From Calliopum simillimum (lineage: Eukaryota > Arthropoda > Insecta > Diptera > Lauxaniidae), in assembly GCA_951812925.1 (NCBI GenBank), contig OX638369.1, positions 66,726,228-66,790,227 on the forward strand: a DNA stretch of 64,000 nt, written 5' to 3'. Positions 34,300-45,009 of the stretch are shown in pieces (the first letter of the stretch is position 1; each line of letters starts with the position of its first letter). The translations under genes were made by a program, and so were the position numbers. The notes under the pieces were generated by a model. That model worked only from the letters and a program-made list of their open reading frames with translations. It ran no database searches and was not told where the DNA came from.

Positions 34300-35101
34300 A
34301 TACCCTACACCCATGGTATATTCACTTTGTCCTTCCGTTTGTAACGCAGAGAAGGAGGCGTGGCAGGTATGGAAAAGTATATATATATCTTGATCAGCGT
34401 CACCTCCTGAGTCGATATAGCCATGTCCGTCTGTCTGGGTGGCTGGCTGGCTGGCTGGGTGTGCGTGGAAGTACATTTTTTGGGAAAACTGAGCAACATA
34501 ATTCAATGAAATTTGGTATTCTGCCTTCGTCGTGAAAGTTAGCTCGGAGGATTGAAAATGAGCGAAATCGGTCAACGGACACGCCTACCGCCCATACAAA
34601 AAATATATTCAAAATGCAATAAAAAAAAGCACTATTTGCAATAATATAAGCAAAATACACATAAATACTAGGGATAGTAAGTACAAGCTCTGAGCAAAAA
34701 CTAGGCGAATTCGCACAAGAGGGCGTGGCTCCTCCCATATAATCAAAAGTTTCAAAATGATAAACTGATAATGTTTTTTGAGATAATCCAACCAAATTTG
34801 ACCTAAGAACATTAATTACAAACTCTGAGCAAAAAGTAGGAGAAGTAGAACTAGAGGGTGAACGAATTTTACTCAAACACTCAGAACAGTAAATGCAAGC
34901 TCTACGCAAAATCTTGGTAAATCCGGAGACGAGGGCGTGGCACTTCCCATATAGGAAGAATAAAAGATTTGTTTTAATAAAAACTGATATGTATATATTG
35001 TACAAGAATAGTATTTATCAACTACGTGTTTAATAATATACTTGAAATGCAGTGTAGGGTATTTAGTTTTTGGCCAGGCCAAGAATACCACCCTTACTAG
35101 T
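34300..35101 (-). repeat. Composite tandem-repeat element, copy C4
   Basis: It starts TATACCCTACACCCATGG, then the conserved tail, about two monomers (GAGGGCGTGGCTCCTCCC, GAGGGCGTGGCACTTCCC) and the TTGGCCAGGCCAA end. The 201-codon open frame across it (34400-35005) is a read-through of repeat sequence and not a gene. Confidence 0.7.
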
Positions 35102-35752
35102 TTTTACTCGGGTGGCTGGCTGTGTGTGCGTGGAAATACATTTTTTGGGAAAGCTGAGCAAGATAATGCAATGAAATTTGGTACACTGCCTCTGTCGTCA
35201 AAGTTAGCTAGTGGGATTGAAAATTAACGAAATCGGGCAACGGACACGCCTAAAACACATACAAAAAATACATTCAAAATACAACTTAAGGAGTATTTTT
35301 CACGACAATGGAACCAAAATACACATAAATACTAGGAATGGATAGTGCAAGCTCTGGGGAAAAACTAGCCTAGTTCGGACAAGAAGGCGTGGCATCTCCC
35401 AAATAAGCAAATGTTTCAATATGCCATACTGAAAGGGTTTTTTGAGGTAATCCAACTAAATTTCACTCAAACACTAAGAACTATAAATGCAAGCGCTGAG
35501 CAAATACTGGGTGAACTCGAACAAGAGGGCGTGGCATCACCCATACAAGAAAAAATTTCAAAACGCTATACTGAAAACGTTTTTTGAGACAACGCAACTA
35601 AATTGCACACAGACACTCGGAACTTTATGTCCGAGCTCTGTGAAAAAACTGGGTGAACTTAGACAAGAGGGCGTCGCACCTTGCATATAAGCAAAATTTT
35701 AAAAATACTGCAGTGTAGGGTATAGTATTTAATGTTTGGCCAGACCAAAGGT
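35102..35752 (-). repeat. Composite tandem-repeat element, copy C5 (tail truncated)
   Basis: It begins inside the CTGG-rich run, followed by tail, three monomers (GAGGGCGTGGCATCACCC, GAGGGCGTCGCACC) and the TTTGGCCAGACCAAAGG end. Confidence 0.65.
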
Positions 35753-36399
35753 AACAAGTTTTTGCATTTTTAAGCCATTTTCAGCGTTTTTTACAGTAGA
35801 GGGTATGATAGAAAAATACTTGATCTAGTTGAAAAAAAAGTTTTGGATTCAAAACTGCAATTTTTCCCTATTTTCGCGACTTTTAGTCATTTTCAGGAAT
35901 TTTTTTTTTTTAAATTTGACAATAACTCAAAATTTGGACCTCGGATTTGGATTCAGCTCATTGAAGTACATAAAAAAATATTTATTTAGTTCAATAAAAA
36001 TTTTATCATTTTCATAACTGCAATTTTTCGCTACTTTTAGCGGTTTTTTGCAATTATTTCAAGATTTTGAGAGTGTACAGGCCAATACGGAACTTAGATT
36101 CGGATTTAGCGCACCAAAATACATATAGATTGATGGGTCTGGTCAGATATACACGCCATTTTTTTTATTTTGTGGGCCGGTGTTATTTAGAAAAAATATT
36201 TTTTTTTTGCATGCTATTTAAAAAACAGAGCTCTGCATTTCGATAATAAACATCAAATCGAATAGAAACCATAAGCAAATTTTATTTGTAGAAATACAAA
36301 TCTGATTCTATCTTGCTCGTCGCAATGCAAGGCTTTTGAAGATTGCTCTCAATCCGTTTCTAAAGAAAACCGGATTTCAGAACATGCTTCACAGTTGCA
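35753..36399. other. No gene; diverged internal repeats
   Basis: ACTGCAATTTTTCSCTA recurs near 35855 and 36018, with nearby CTTTTAG motifs, suggesting old tandem units of about 160 bp. There is no coding sequence. Confidence 0.35.
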
Positions 36400-36703
36400 C
36401 TCTATTGCGGTCACTATTAGCCTTCATAAATTTGCGTGAAAAGTATGGAGATGAAGAAAAGTTCTGGAGGGAAACCAGTACTTTCCTCAAAAGACATTCG
36501 TGAACTAAAGCAGTTAGCATGGAATAAATCAAGTAGCCCGGCAGAAATTAGACGTTTATTGAACCTCAAGTTCTCAGTGAGGCGTGTGCAACAGGTTTTA
36601 AACGTAGACAAAAACCTTGAGTACGTTAATCCCGTTCCAAAACCTAAGTTAAAAATGCATCAGAAATGTACAAGATTAGACTTCGCGGAAAAATATCATT
36701 AGT
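36400..36703 (+). pseudogene. Tc3-like transposase N-terminal fragment
   Basis: The frame reads SSGGKPVLSSKDIRELKQLA, then SPAEIRRLLNLKFSVRRVQQ and KPKLKMHQKCTRLDFAEKYH before a stop. This is the paired helix-turn-helix of Tc1/Tc3 transposases (xxLS-x-x-D-x-R-x-L, S-x-x-EIR-x-x-L, and KP-x-L-x-x-x-H-x-x-x-RL-x-FA-x-K). The catalytic domain is absent downstream and no terminal repeats were found, so this is a fragment. Confidence 0.7.
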
Positions 36704-36719
36704 GACATCCGCCCCAATT

Positions 36720-37197
36720 TTTTTGTGCGCTTATAATGCCAATATCTTTGAAGACCATTGGGACCATCAAGAAAATATTTATTTTTTCCACTCTTCGTCC
36801 CAGAATTGTTACAGACAGTAACATAAACGATGTAGCGGCGGAAGAAGAAGATTCAACACTGCAGTCAAAATTATTCAGTACGTTTAATATAACATCATGG
36901 TTTTAACACAGTACTTCATCGTTGCAAATCTAAAATCTGTAAAATATACACGGTGCTGTTCTGAGAATTTAAAAAACGATAACAAAACCCCTCTGGGGTT
37001 ATTTTGTATCATGAAAGCCTATCAAATTCTGCATATTTTGGTGAATTTTTAAAAAAATTGCCAAAAAACCGTTAAAATTGGAATGAACAAAAAGTTTCGA
37101 GTTGACACAAAAATTAATTTTTTATCATTATTTCAACAAATGATTATTATGTGTATATATTATGAAAGCATATTATATTCTAAAGAATATAAGACTA
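36720..37197. other. No gene recognised
   Basis: AT-rich DNA with no repeat or coding frame that I can place. Confidence 0.35.
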
Positions 37198-37457
37198 AGG
37201 GCCATTTGCACAATGTCCAGTTAAAATTTAACTTCTAGATAAATAAAAAATTTTTTATGAGATTTAGGGCCAATTTCACGATGTTCAGTTAAGCATTAAC
37301 TGGAACTTTAACTGGCACTTTGACATAAAATTTCATACAAAATTTTTATTTATCTGAAAGTTAAATTTTAACTCAACATTGTGAAAACGGCCCTTAATGT
37401 CAAAGTGCCAGTTAATGTTCCAGTTAAGCCTTAACTGAACATTGTGAAATTGGCCCT
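37198..37457. repeat. Interleaved inverted repeats A-B-A'-B'
   Basis: A (37198-37256, AGGGCCATTTGCACAATG) pairs with A' (37336-37393). B (37264-37323, AGGGCCAATTTCACGATG) pairs with B' (37397-37457). The order is therefore crossed, not nested. A and B share their first 40 bases, so two overlapping copies of one MITE are likely. Confidence 0.7.
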
Positions 37458-37593
37458 AAGTAGAAAAAAACCAATGGACCGGTTTTCGGAAAAATGGCAA
37501 AAAAACCGTTAAAATTTGAATGAAAAAAATATTTTTAATAGACATATGAAAATTAAGGTTTACTCATTGTTGTAAAGAATAATGAAAAATATA

Positions 37594-37747
37594 AATATAT
37601 GAGCCGTTTATTTTGAAAGTGGCCATTTCGGAACAAAAGAAATGTCATAATATGAATTAGCTTAAAACTAGTTTCACATAATGTGCATGACATTACTTTT
37701 GCCCCGAAATGGACTTAGGCCACTTTTAAAATAAACGGCTCATATAT
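37594..37747. mobile_element. 154-bp palindromic MITE
   Basis: ATATATGAGCCGTTTATTTT at the left end and AAAATAAACGGCTCATATAT at the right end. The inner parts carry CATTTCGGAACAAAAG and its counterpart, including the CAAAAGWAATGTCAT module in both arms. Confidence 0.75.
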
Positions 37748-38500
37748 GGGACGTTTCACGTCAACTATGCCACCTCGCTGCCCAAAATCTGGTGCGTCTA
37801 AATAGGTCATATGATAGCTCATTTTTTTCGTTGAAGTATCTGCTTTCGAGTGCCGAGTGCTGTTTTTGAAAAAAAAAATATGGCGGAACAATATGGCGAC
37901 AAGAAAGATGGGTAGTTAGAAAAAATCATCAAGTTGATTCATGTATCAGGTTATATCTCACAAACGACACAAGATAATTTGGTGAAATTTTGCAACTCGA
38001 GGTCTAGTGAAACTACCTTGCAACGAGCGAAAAGTGGGCGGGATTGAATAAGTGACACGCCCACTTTTTAACATTATGTGAATTGAATCCAATATATTTC
38101 AAAAGCAGTTTCAACGATTTTGATAAAAAGCTAGGATCACCTATTCGTAAAGATCAGCATTGATTTGTAGAATGTCAAAAAATTATTAGTCTCGCATATG
38201 GGCGTGGCACCGCCTATAAAACTTTAATACGTTGTAATAACGAACAGGTACCACGCCGAGTGGTGATATTGCGCCTATTTTCTGCTCAGAAGTACTTCAT
38301 ATGTAGTAGGCTGAGCTGAAAAAAAGGAGTATCCGGTGAAAAAAGGATAGATGACATGCTTAAGTATCCCTAATGTTTTCCGAAGCATTTTCTGTCATTT
38401 GAAAAGTTTGAAATTTTTTAGAGTAAGTTTCTTTAGACCGCATCTTTCAGTTCGCATTTTCACATTGTGTTTTATACACTTGAAAAATACAATTCGCAGA
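37748..38500. other. No gene; sequence distantly like the composite repeat
   Basis: AAGTGGGCGGGATTG, CACGCCCACTTTTTAAC and GGGCGTGGCACCGCC recall the monomers of the composite elements but the order differs. Nothing coding was seen. Confidence 0.4.
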
Positions 38501-38559
38501 AAAATTGGAAATTTCTGACTGTTTGGGTCTTTCATTCGAAGAAACTTCAACAAAAAATG

Positions 38560-38860
38560 TGCTATTTCGGAGCGTTAAGAAGCAAATGTTGTCGTGGCTT
38601 TTCACGAATACCGGTCATGCGCTACTGTGGCTCTTAAATACCAAACGATTTACATTACCCGAAGAAGCAGTTGAGACGTTTAAAACTCAAGTTTAAAGGA
38701 TATCATCTACGGACTGGTCGAAGTGCTTTGACAAATGGTTTGAGCGCATGACATCTGAAGAAACATACCCTAAGAAATGCCAATTTTTTCAAATGTAGTA
38801 AAAATTTTGCATCGGAAAACACTAGGGATAGGTACTAGATTCCCGAAAGTCTTCGAGCTC
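38560..38860 (+). pseudogene. Mariner transposase C-terminal fragment
   Basis: Reads TKRFTLPEEAVETFKTQV, stop, RISSTDWSKCFDKWFERM and a frame slip into KKHTLRNA. The pattern EE-x-x-x-x-F...DW-x-KCF-x-x-W-x-x-RM is the C-terminal end of mariner transposases of the irritans type. There are no catalytic motifs or terminal repeats. It lies about 360 bp from the NPC1 exon at 39218. Confidence 0.6.
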
Positions 38861-39217
38861 CCTAAGTAATGTGCTTATTTGAAAAGCAATTTGTACTGTA
38901 AATATTTACAATATAATTTACCAATTGTTATTAAAATATGGTTTGCTACGTTTTAATTTATCAATGCCAAAGAAATACATTATGAAAATTAAAAATTTTT
39001 TGAAACGTTAAACTTTGCTTAAATTTCTATGAATATTGAGTACCACCTAATATGTACTTATAATTTCTTGTATTTTTAATTAATAATAATTAGTCGAAAG
39101 CCTTAGTAGCTAGTAGTGCTCATTAATTTTATATGGTAATTATTATAAATTGTTGTAAATAAATAAATTTTAGCAAGTTCATAATTATGTTTTCATTTTA
39201 CTAATACAAAAACTAAC
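38861..39217. other. NPC1 intron near exon; no element recognised
   Basis: AT-rich sequence just downstream of the NPC1 exon on the minus strand. No repeats were detected by eye. Confidence 0.4.
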
Positions 39218-39388
39218 CTGTTCAGTATCACAGCAAAACGCAGTGTTTCCGTCTTCAAGAAGATGAATACACCTTTCTTTTAATAATTCGATTCCATTGG
39301 AGGATATTGGTATTGCACTCCCATTATAAGGGCAATATTGTTTATGTTCAAAAAGGTCGGTATTACACACACCATGCCAAACACAATT
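39218..39388 (-). CDS. NPC1: NPC1 exon: start of luminal cholesterol-binding domain
   Basis: Exon of 171 bp (57 codons), phase 0 at both ends. The acceptor is a T-rich tract plus AG at 39390-39389 and the donor is GTTAGTT at 39217. It encodes NCVWHGVC, then a cysteine followed by PYNGS, then a second half ending AFCCDTEQ. The spacing of cysteines (C-x5-C, YCPYNG, RC, CCD-x-x-Q) is the pattern of the NPC1 N-terminal domain, which binds cholesterol in the lysosomal lumen after transfer from NPC2. NGS is a possible glycosylation site. It is isolated by a 24.4-kb intron upstream and a 16.6-kb intron downstream; both are full of mobile DNA. The reading frame is undamaged, which argues for a live gene. 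Confidence 0.9.
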
Positions 39389-40100
39389 CTAAAAAAATAA
39401 ATAAATAACTTTAAAGGTCTAAAAATATTCTTAGAAAATATCTTATAGCTTAGGTTGTCTGCCATTTATTTCAAAGGAAAGTTTTTTATTTTTATTCCAA
39501 ATGATGAAAAACGAATTTTGTTTATTGCTTTTCAAAATGTCTTTTAAAACACCGAGAAAAATTTGGTTTTCTAAGATAATTAATTTTTGCAACAAAAATA
39601 AATTAGTCTTTTGCGAAATAAAAAAACTTCGAAAAAATGCTGTATAGAAATTCTTAATATTGAGATCTAGGAAGGTAAGATGGGCAATTTTTGCGAAGTT
39701 CCCCAAATGAATATGAGGGGCTTCATGTTAGGAGTCTAGGATATAACTAGACTCCTTATATAAAGTTTTCCGCTTAGTTGCCGGAGGGGGTGAAAATGTT
39801 CACCGATCCGCAATATGTATATTCCTCTCTTAAATATTTTTCTTCATATGATTGTACTTTTATTTAAAAATAAAAGTTGGAGTTGGGAAATGTGTCGTTC
39901 ATTTTAATAGTGTCCATTCAAGAGCAAAGTAATGTCATAGACATTATTTGCATATTAATCGGTTATTTGACATACAGTGACTCAAGGATCCGAACAAATA
40001 CTTTACAAGATTACGAAAATATGGAAAATTCGATACTTTGATTCTTTCAAATACTTTTAAATTCAAATGTATTACAGAACAGATTCATAAAAAAAAACAC
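39389..40100. other. NPC1 intron near exon; small hairpin and CAAAGTAATGTCATA module
   Basis: GGAGTCTAG and CTAGACTCC around seven bases at 39732-39756 form a small hairpin. GAGCAAAGTAATGTCATA lies near 39922. No gene was seen. Confidence 0.45.
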
Positions 40101-40164
40101 ATATTTTTTTCGAAAATCCATCCAAGATCAAAAAATATAGATAATTAATTTTAAAACAATACAT

Positions 40165-40235
40165 TTGATCAGGATTGCATGTATGTATTCTCCTTTAACT
40201 CCTAAGTGGAGCACAGAGCCAAATTTGATCAGATT
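40165..40235 (-). repeat. 3' end fragment of a LINE
   Basis: CTCCTTTAACTCC preceded by CATGTATGTATT matches the 3' end of the LINE fragment at 47725-48290. Only this end is present. Confidence 0.55.
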
Positions 40236-40239
40236 TGGG

Positions 40240-40620
40240 ACTAAGTTAACAAATAAAAACTAGTAATAAGTACTCTCTTTACGACCGCTTTACTTCGCCC
40301 TGGCATGCTGCGAATAAGCGATGGAAATGCTTTCGCATCGATTTTTTTTCCCAGGTCGTGGTAGCTTCAGTTTACACTTTGTCAAAAATTTTTGGAAAAT
40401 TGGAATAATGCACCAATTTTCATTTCAGCTGCTGGAATAAATGACCGATCACATTCGGATATTGAAGTGGCCAATTTTACTGTTGAATGCCGTGATCTCG
40501 GAACCAAGTTTTAGTAACTCTAGCCGTATGCTTCGGGCTATCAGTTTGATAAAAAGTAATGTCCAAAATTGATTTGTCCTTTGTCCGACACATGGCAAAG
40601 AACATTTTTTTGTTTAATTA
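40240..40620 (-). pseudogene. Tc1-like transposase relic
   Basis: The minus-strand translation, with stops and shifts, gives ARVTKTWFRDHGIQQ, NWPLQYPNVIGHLF and farther on MRKHFHRLFAACQGEVKRS. This follows the order K-x-x-x-W-x-x-x-x-I-x-x-x-x-WP-x-x-x-P-x-x-x-x-x-x-LW of Tc1 transposases between the second and third acidic residues. It is heavily decayed. A related stretch (about 53440-53590) lies in the opposite orientation. Confidence 0.55.
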
Positions 40621-40865
40621 GAACTGTTGAAGAACCTAATACTGCAACCCCGAGTAAAAAAAAAAACAATTCTTAAATTACAGCTATACAAAGGCCAAAT
40701 TTCATTACTTTTTTGGGCTGTTCAAGGGCCGAACATGGTGTTTTTGCAGGACATTTTGGCCGTACACGATGCTTCATATGGGCTGAACATGGGCTGTACA
40801 TGATCTGTGTTTGTTTTAATTTTAACTTTGTACTTCAAAGAATTTTCACTTTCGGCTGTTTACCG

Positions 40866-40940
40866 TTCAGGATTTGAACCTGGGAATCCCAAGTGTTCTG
40901 CGATACGCACGTTAACTAGCTCAGCCAAAGCCATCATTAT
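40866..40940 (-). repeat. tRNA-derived SINE-like sequence
   Basis: On the minus strand TGGCTGAGCTAG (A box) and GGTTCAAATCC (B box) are well matched and about 35 bases apart, as in a tRNA. The 5' GATGGCTT and the remaining stems only partly pair. It lies inside the foldback 40737-41546. A SINE head or tRNA pseudogene is likely. Confidence 0.6.
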
Positions 40941-41049
40941 TGAGTAGCTGACTGAAAATTTATTATATCATATTTATTCTCTCATTCAATTTTATATGAT
41001 AAAAAAATAAATTGTACAGCCCATGTTCAGCCCAATTCAAATGAAAGAT

Positions 41050-41160
41050 TCAATTGTACAGCCCATGTACAGCCCAAGTACAGCCCACGTACAGCCCACG
41101 TACAGCCCACGTACAGCCCACGTACAGCCCACGTACAGCCCACGTACAGCCCACGTACAA
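41050..41160. repeat. Minisatellite, TACAGCCCACG x about 9
   Basis: An 11-bp unit repeats nearly exactly with only the first unit reading CATG. Its translation gives a Ser/Thr/Pro/His-rich frame that has no stop only because of the repeat. Confidence 0.85.
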
Positions 41161-42068
41161 CCCATGTTCAGTCCATTTCAAAAATAAAAATAAATTGTAC
41201 GGCCGATGTACAGCCCATGTTCAGCCCAATTCATATGAAAAATTCAATTCTACAGCCCATGTACAACCCACGTACAGCCCAGGTACAGCCTATGTTCAGC
41301 CCATTTCAAAAATAAAAATAAATTGTACAGCCCATGCTCAGCCCAATTCATATGAAAAATTCAATTGTACAGCCCACGTTCAGCCCATGTATAGCCCATT
41401 TCAAAAATAAAAATCTATTGTACGGTCGCTGTACAGTCCATGTTCAGCCCAATTCATATAAAAAATTCAATTGTACAGTCCTTGTACAGACCATGTTCAG
41501 CCCATATGAAGCATCGTGTACGGCCAAAAAGTCCTGCAAAAACACCAAACAAAAAAAACTTTAAAAATTTCCTGCAAGTCTCGCATTGATTGTGGTTGGG
41601 GCATCAGAGGAGGAAGCTCTCTCGAAATTAAATTAAATTTTGGAGGAATTAGAGACTGGAAACAATAAATATCATCCCATTAAAAACTTATAAGCGAGTT
41701 AGTGATGTTTTCACCAATCGAGCAGAAAAAAATTGTTAAATTTATTTATTAATGATATTTTTTTTTAATACATCTTTATTCATACATAATTTCATCATTT
41801 AAAATTGTTTCAAAAAATTTAATTATAAGTTATATGATTCCATTTAAAAGATGTGTTTTAAAGATATTTCCAAAAACGTTAATATTTCTCTCTTGTTTGA
41901 CTTCATAAGGTAGGTCATTGAACAATTTTAAGCCCTTGTAGAATAACGAGTTTTGTGCCGCCGTCGCCCTTTGCCATTGTATTCTAAAGTACGCTGCGTT
42001 CCGCAAATGATAGGATTCCACTTCTCCCACATACGCGATATTTTCTGTTAAATATTTTGTTGCCATAT

Positions 42069-43708
42069 CGAGCCCTAACCGCAATGGTAGCGTATGCGAC
42101 AAAAAGCAAATTTTACAGGAGAGAGTTTTTTTCATTTTTTTTCGAACATGCATGGCGGATTTTTTTGAAAAGTAAAATGTAGTCTATATTAGACCTCATA
42201 TAAATAAAAGACGCGTTTTTAAATTGATTTTGTGCATATTTCGCTCATTTATGGCGCATACGGCATTTTCGCAGTCACTCTTGGCGAAGATTGAAATTAA
42301 AATGTGGCGCATACGTTTTTGAAATTACATGGTTTTGCGTTTGAAGAGTACATTTATTACATTTATTTAATACACAGAAAGAAATTTGTAACAATCTGAA
42401 CGGTTGAAATTGTACCAACCCACAAAAACGGTCAGATTGACTGTAATATTGTTAATTTACAGTACTATTTATTTTATTTATTAACACCTTACAAAATATC
42501 ACACACACACATCGTTTGAACTTGGTTTTACTCCGATGTAGTCCCACTCCTGGTCTTTTTTTTGCAAAGTTGTTCATTGAGGTCCAAATATACTGAAAGT
42601 TTTTTTTTTTTAAATCGGCCAATGATCTAATCGACTTTCCGAGCCGAATTCAGGTTACCAAATGGTCTTCACATTGCTTCTGCATTAAACAAAAAAGTTT
42701 GACAAAAACTTACTAAAAACTGGGTGTGCAGTTAGTTTTCTGTTTATTTGTAGATTCAAAAATATTGTTTTTGAAAGTTTTAACTGATCGCGTTAACGAG
42801 ATATTGTATTTTTAATAAATTTTGTTGACATTTTTTTGTTGAAAAAAATGAACTTTCTCGTTTTTTTAGAAAATTAGCAACGGACGAAAACAAGAAAAAT
42901 TATTTTCAATGTAAATTTTGATGTTGAATCCGAATCTAGTTTTAGAATTGCTATATCTAAAATGGTTTGAGAGAAATCCTAGCCTAAAGACTAATTTTCC
43001 ATCCATTTTGTGAAAAGTTAAAATAACATTTTTTTTTATTCTTTTGAGGTTATATAACAAGGACCTTAGGACCATAAAACATTAAAAACCACCTTGAAGC
43101 CCAATTATTTTACTTCAAAACCCAGCATTAATTATATCGATCTATTTTTTCTTCTTCGAATTATTCTAACCTAAAAAGGTGAAAAAAGGAAAAATCCACG
43201 TTTTTTTCATATTTCAGCTTACGATATTTCGAAGGCAAAAAAAAATGTTGATGTAATTCAAACTGATTTTCAAAGTAAAAGACTGGAACTTCAAGCTTTA
43301 TTTTCAATCCTTCGAGCTAACTTTTACAACGAACCCTCTTTACAAAATTTTGTCGAATTATCTAAGTTTTCCCGTGAATAATATTTCCACGGACACACAA
43401 ACATCCATCCAAACAGACGGACATGGCTATACCGACTTTAAAGGTGATTCTGACGAGGAATATATATACTTTTCCATGCCTGCCATGCCTCCTTCTCTGG
43501 TTTTTGAGGTGCTTACGTTCTTTTTGCGGTCAACAAAAAAACATATGTGGCTCTTACGACATAATTGAAAGTGCAATATCTTTGTTAATACACAAAATTC
43601 AGTTTTAATATTTGGCATATAGATGTGAATGACATTTTAGAACATATTTGCATCAAAAAAAAAATTTCGAAAAATTGTCGCATACGCTACTGTTGCGGTT
43701 AGGGCTCG
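42069..43708. mobile_element. Inverted-repeat element, ends CGAGCCCTAACCGCA, duplication ATAT
   Basis: CGAGCCCTAACCGCA at 42069 and its complement ending at 43708; GTAGCGTATGCGACA follows inside both ends. ATAT flanks both sides. Excision rejoins a LINE reading frame exactly, confirming the borders. The interior includes a diverged composite-repeat tail (43320-43500). No transposase was seen. Confidence 0.75.
43320..43500 (+). repeat. Diverged copy of the composite-repeat tail
   Basis: GAGCTAACTTTTACAACG, TTTCCACGGACACACAAAC, AGACGGACATGGCTATACCG and CCTGCCATGCCTCC keep the order of the conserved tail in plus orientation. Confidence 0.6.
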
Positions 43709-45009
43709 ATATTATGCTTTATTTTAAAAATGGTTACCAGTGCGTTAAGCTTTTACTTTTGTTCAATATTTAACCACTTTAAGGTATTTAACATGAACGT
43801 GATTGGTGTGTATCTGTTAGTTTTAAATATGGATCTCATGCATTTATTTTATAATTTTTGAAGTCTATTTAATTGTGTTTGATTACAGTATGTGTATGTT
43901 ATTGTAGAGCCATATTCAAAGTGAGGTTGTATCATTGTACTATATATTTGAATTGTTGTTAAAATAGCCATTTTGCTGCGTAAGCTTTTTATGAAACCGA
44001 TTTTATTACTTATTTTTTTACACATATATCGACATGCTCATTAAACTTTAATTCTTTATCAATCAATATTTTTCCCGTTTATTTCTAAATTTATTCCACA
44101 ATTTGAGTCTATGACCATACGTTTTGTTTTTTCTTCATTTAATTTCAGTTTGTTCATTTTTACGTTTTTTATTTCGTTTAAAAGATCTTGTTTACATTAT
44201 TCAACATCTTCAATTTGTGCGTAAGTTGGTGTATCATCCGCGTATAGCGTTATTTTGCATTTTTTTAGAATACTCTCCATATCATTGATATAAATTATAA
44301 ATTGAAGAGCACCAAGAATAGACCCTTAGGTACGCCAAGATTTACTTTAAAACAATCATTAAATTTTGTTCGTTGCTTTCTTTGGGTGAGGTATGATTCA
44401 TACCACTTGTATTCGCAATTAGTTATTCCGTATTTTTGCAGCTTCTTTAGGAGTATTTTCCGATCGATTGTCTCGAACGCTCTTTTAAAGTCTAGGAAAA
44501 GTGCAATAGTTTTTGTTTTTTACTCGCTTGTTTCCACTCACAAACTATATGATTAATCGTAGTTTCGCACGAATGTTGTTTTCTAAACCCGGATTGAAAC
44601 TTCGTAAATAAATCATTTTTTTCAAAATACTCTTCAAGTTGTTTTTTACTACACTTTCTAGTATTTTCTCTAATGTTTTTAAGCTAATAATGGGCCTGAA
44701 CTCTTCACACTAATTTGTGTATTTTATTTTTTCTACTGGTGTAACCATAGAATCTTTCCAAGCCTCCTTAACGATTCATTTATTACAAATTGAATTGCTG
44801 ATCCAACAATATCCCATTGGTCTAGGATTATTTTCGGGCTTCTTTTATCAAAGTCAGCTTTATTTTTAAGTGATTTGCATCGAAGAGATATATAACCAAG
44901 AGATGCAAAGAAGCACTGGAGAAATTTTTTGAGGTTTGCGTTCTCCGCAGACGGTAGCTTTGACGAATTTAGAAGTTGAACGGCAGCGTAATTCAACCAA
45001 AAAATCTGT

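Larger units (their letters stand above)
22625..39217 (-). other. NPC1 intron of 16.6 kb
   Basis: Starts with donor GTTAGTT and ends with acceptor CTAG. It holds the long-inverted-repeat element with one gene, the hAT/foldback pair, several MITEs and the composite tandem-repeat elements. The exons at both ends join in phase 0. Confidence 0.88.
40737..41546. mobile_element. Foldback element with an 11-bp minisatellite
   Basis: GGTGTTTTTGCAGGACATTT at 40737 and its complement (GTCCTGCAAAAACACC) ending at 41546. The interior has GTACAGCCCACGTACAGCCC arrays and larger AAAATTCAATTGTACAGCCC units. Confidence 0.75.
41826..45002 (-). pseudogene. LINE reverse transcriptase, decayed, split by a transposon
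   Basis: Minus-strand reading from about 45002: an endonuclease-RT linker (FVINESLRR), EEFRPIISLKTLEKILE, QSGFRKQHSCETTINHI, FLDFKRAFETIDRKILLKKL, GVPKGSILG and LYADDT (YADD near 44235-44246), then a thumb region and a C-terminal part (YLTENIAYVGEVESYHLRNA, SLFYKGLKLFNDLP) ending with a stop at about 41830. Several stops and shifts interrupt it. The insertion 42069-43708 separates the C-terminus; removing it restores IKHNMATKYL in frame. The RT order identifies a non-LTR retrotransposon; the clade is uncertain (Jockey/CR1-like). Confidence 0.8.

Noticed and set aside
34400..35005. 201-codon open frame on the minus strand
   Set aside because: It runs across monomers and tail of a composite repeat; other copies of the same repeat do not keep the frame.
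41054..41564. Open frames rich in Thr-Ala-His-Val-Gln-Pro
   Set aside because: They are translations of the 11-bp minisatellite and related units; no start context, no conservation outside the array.
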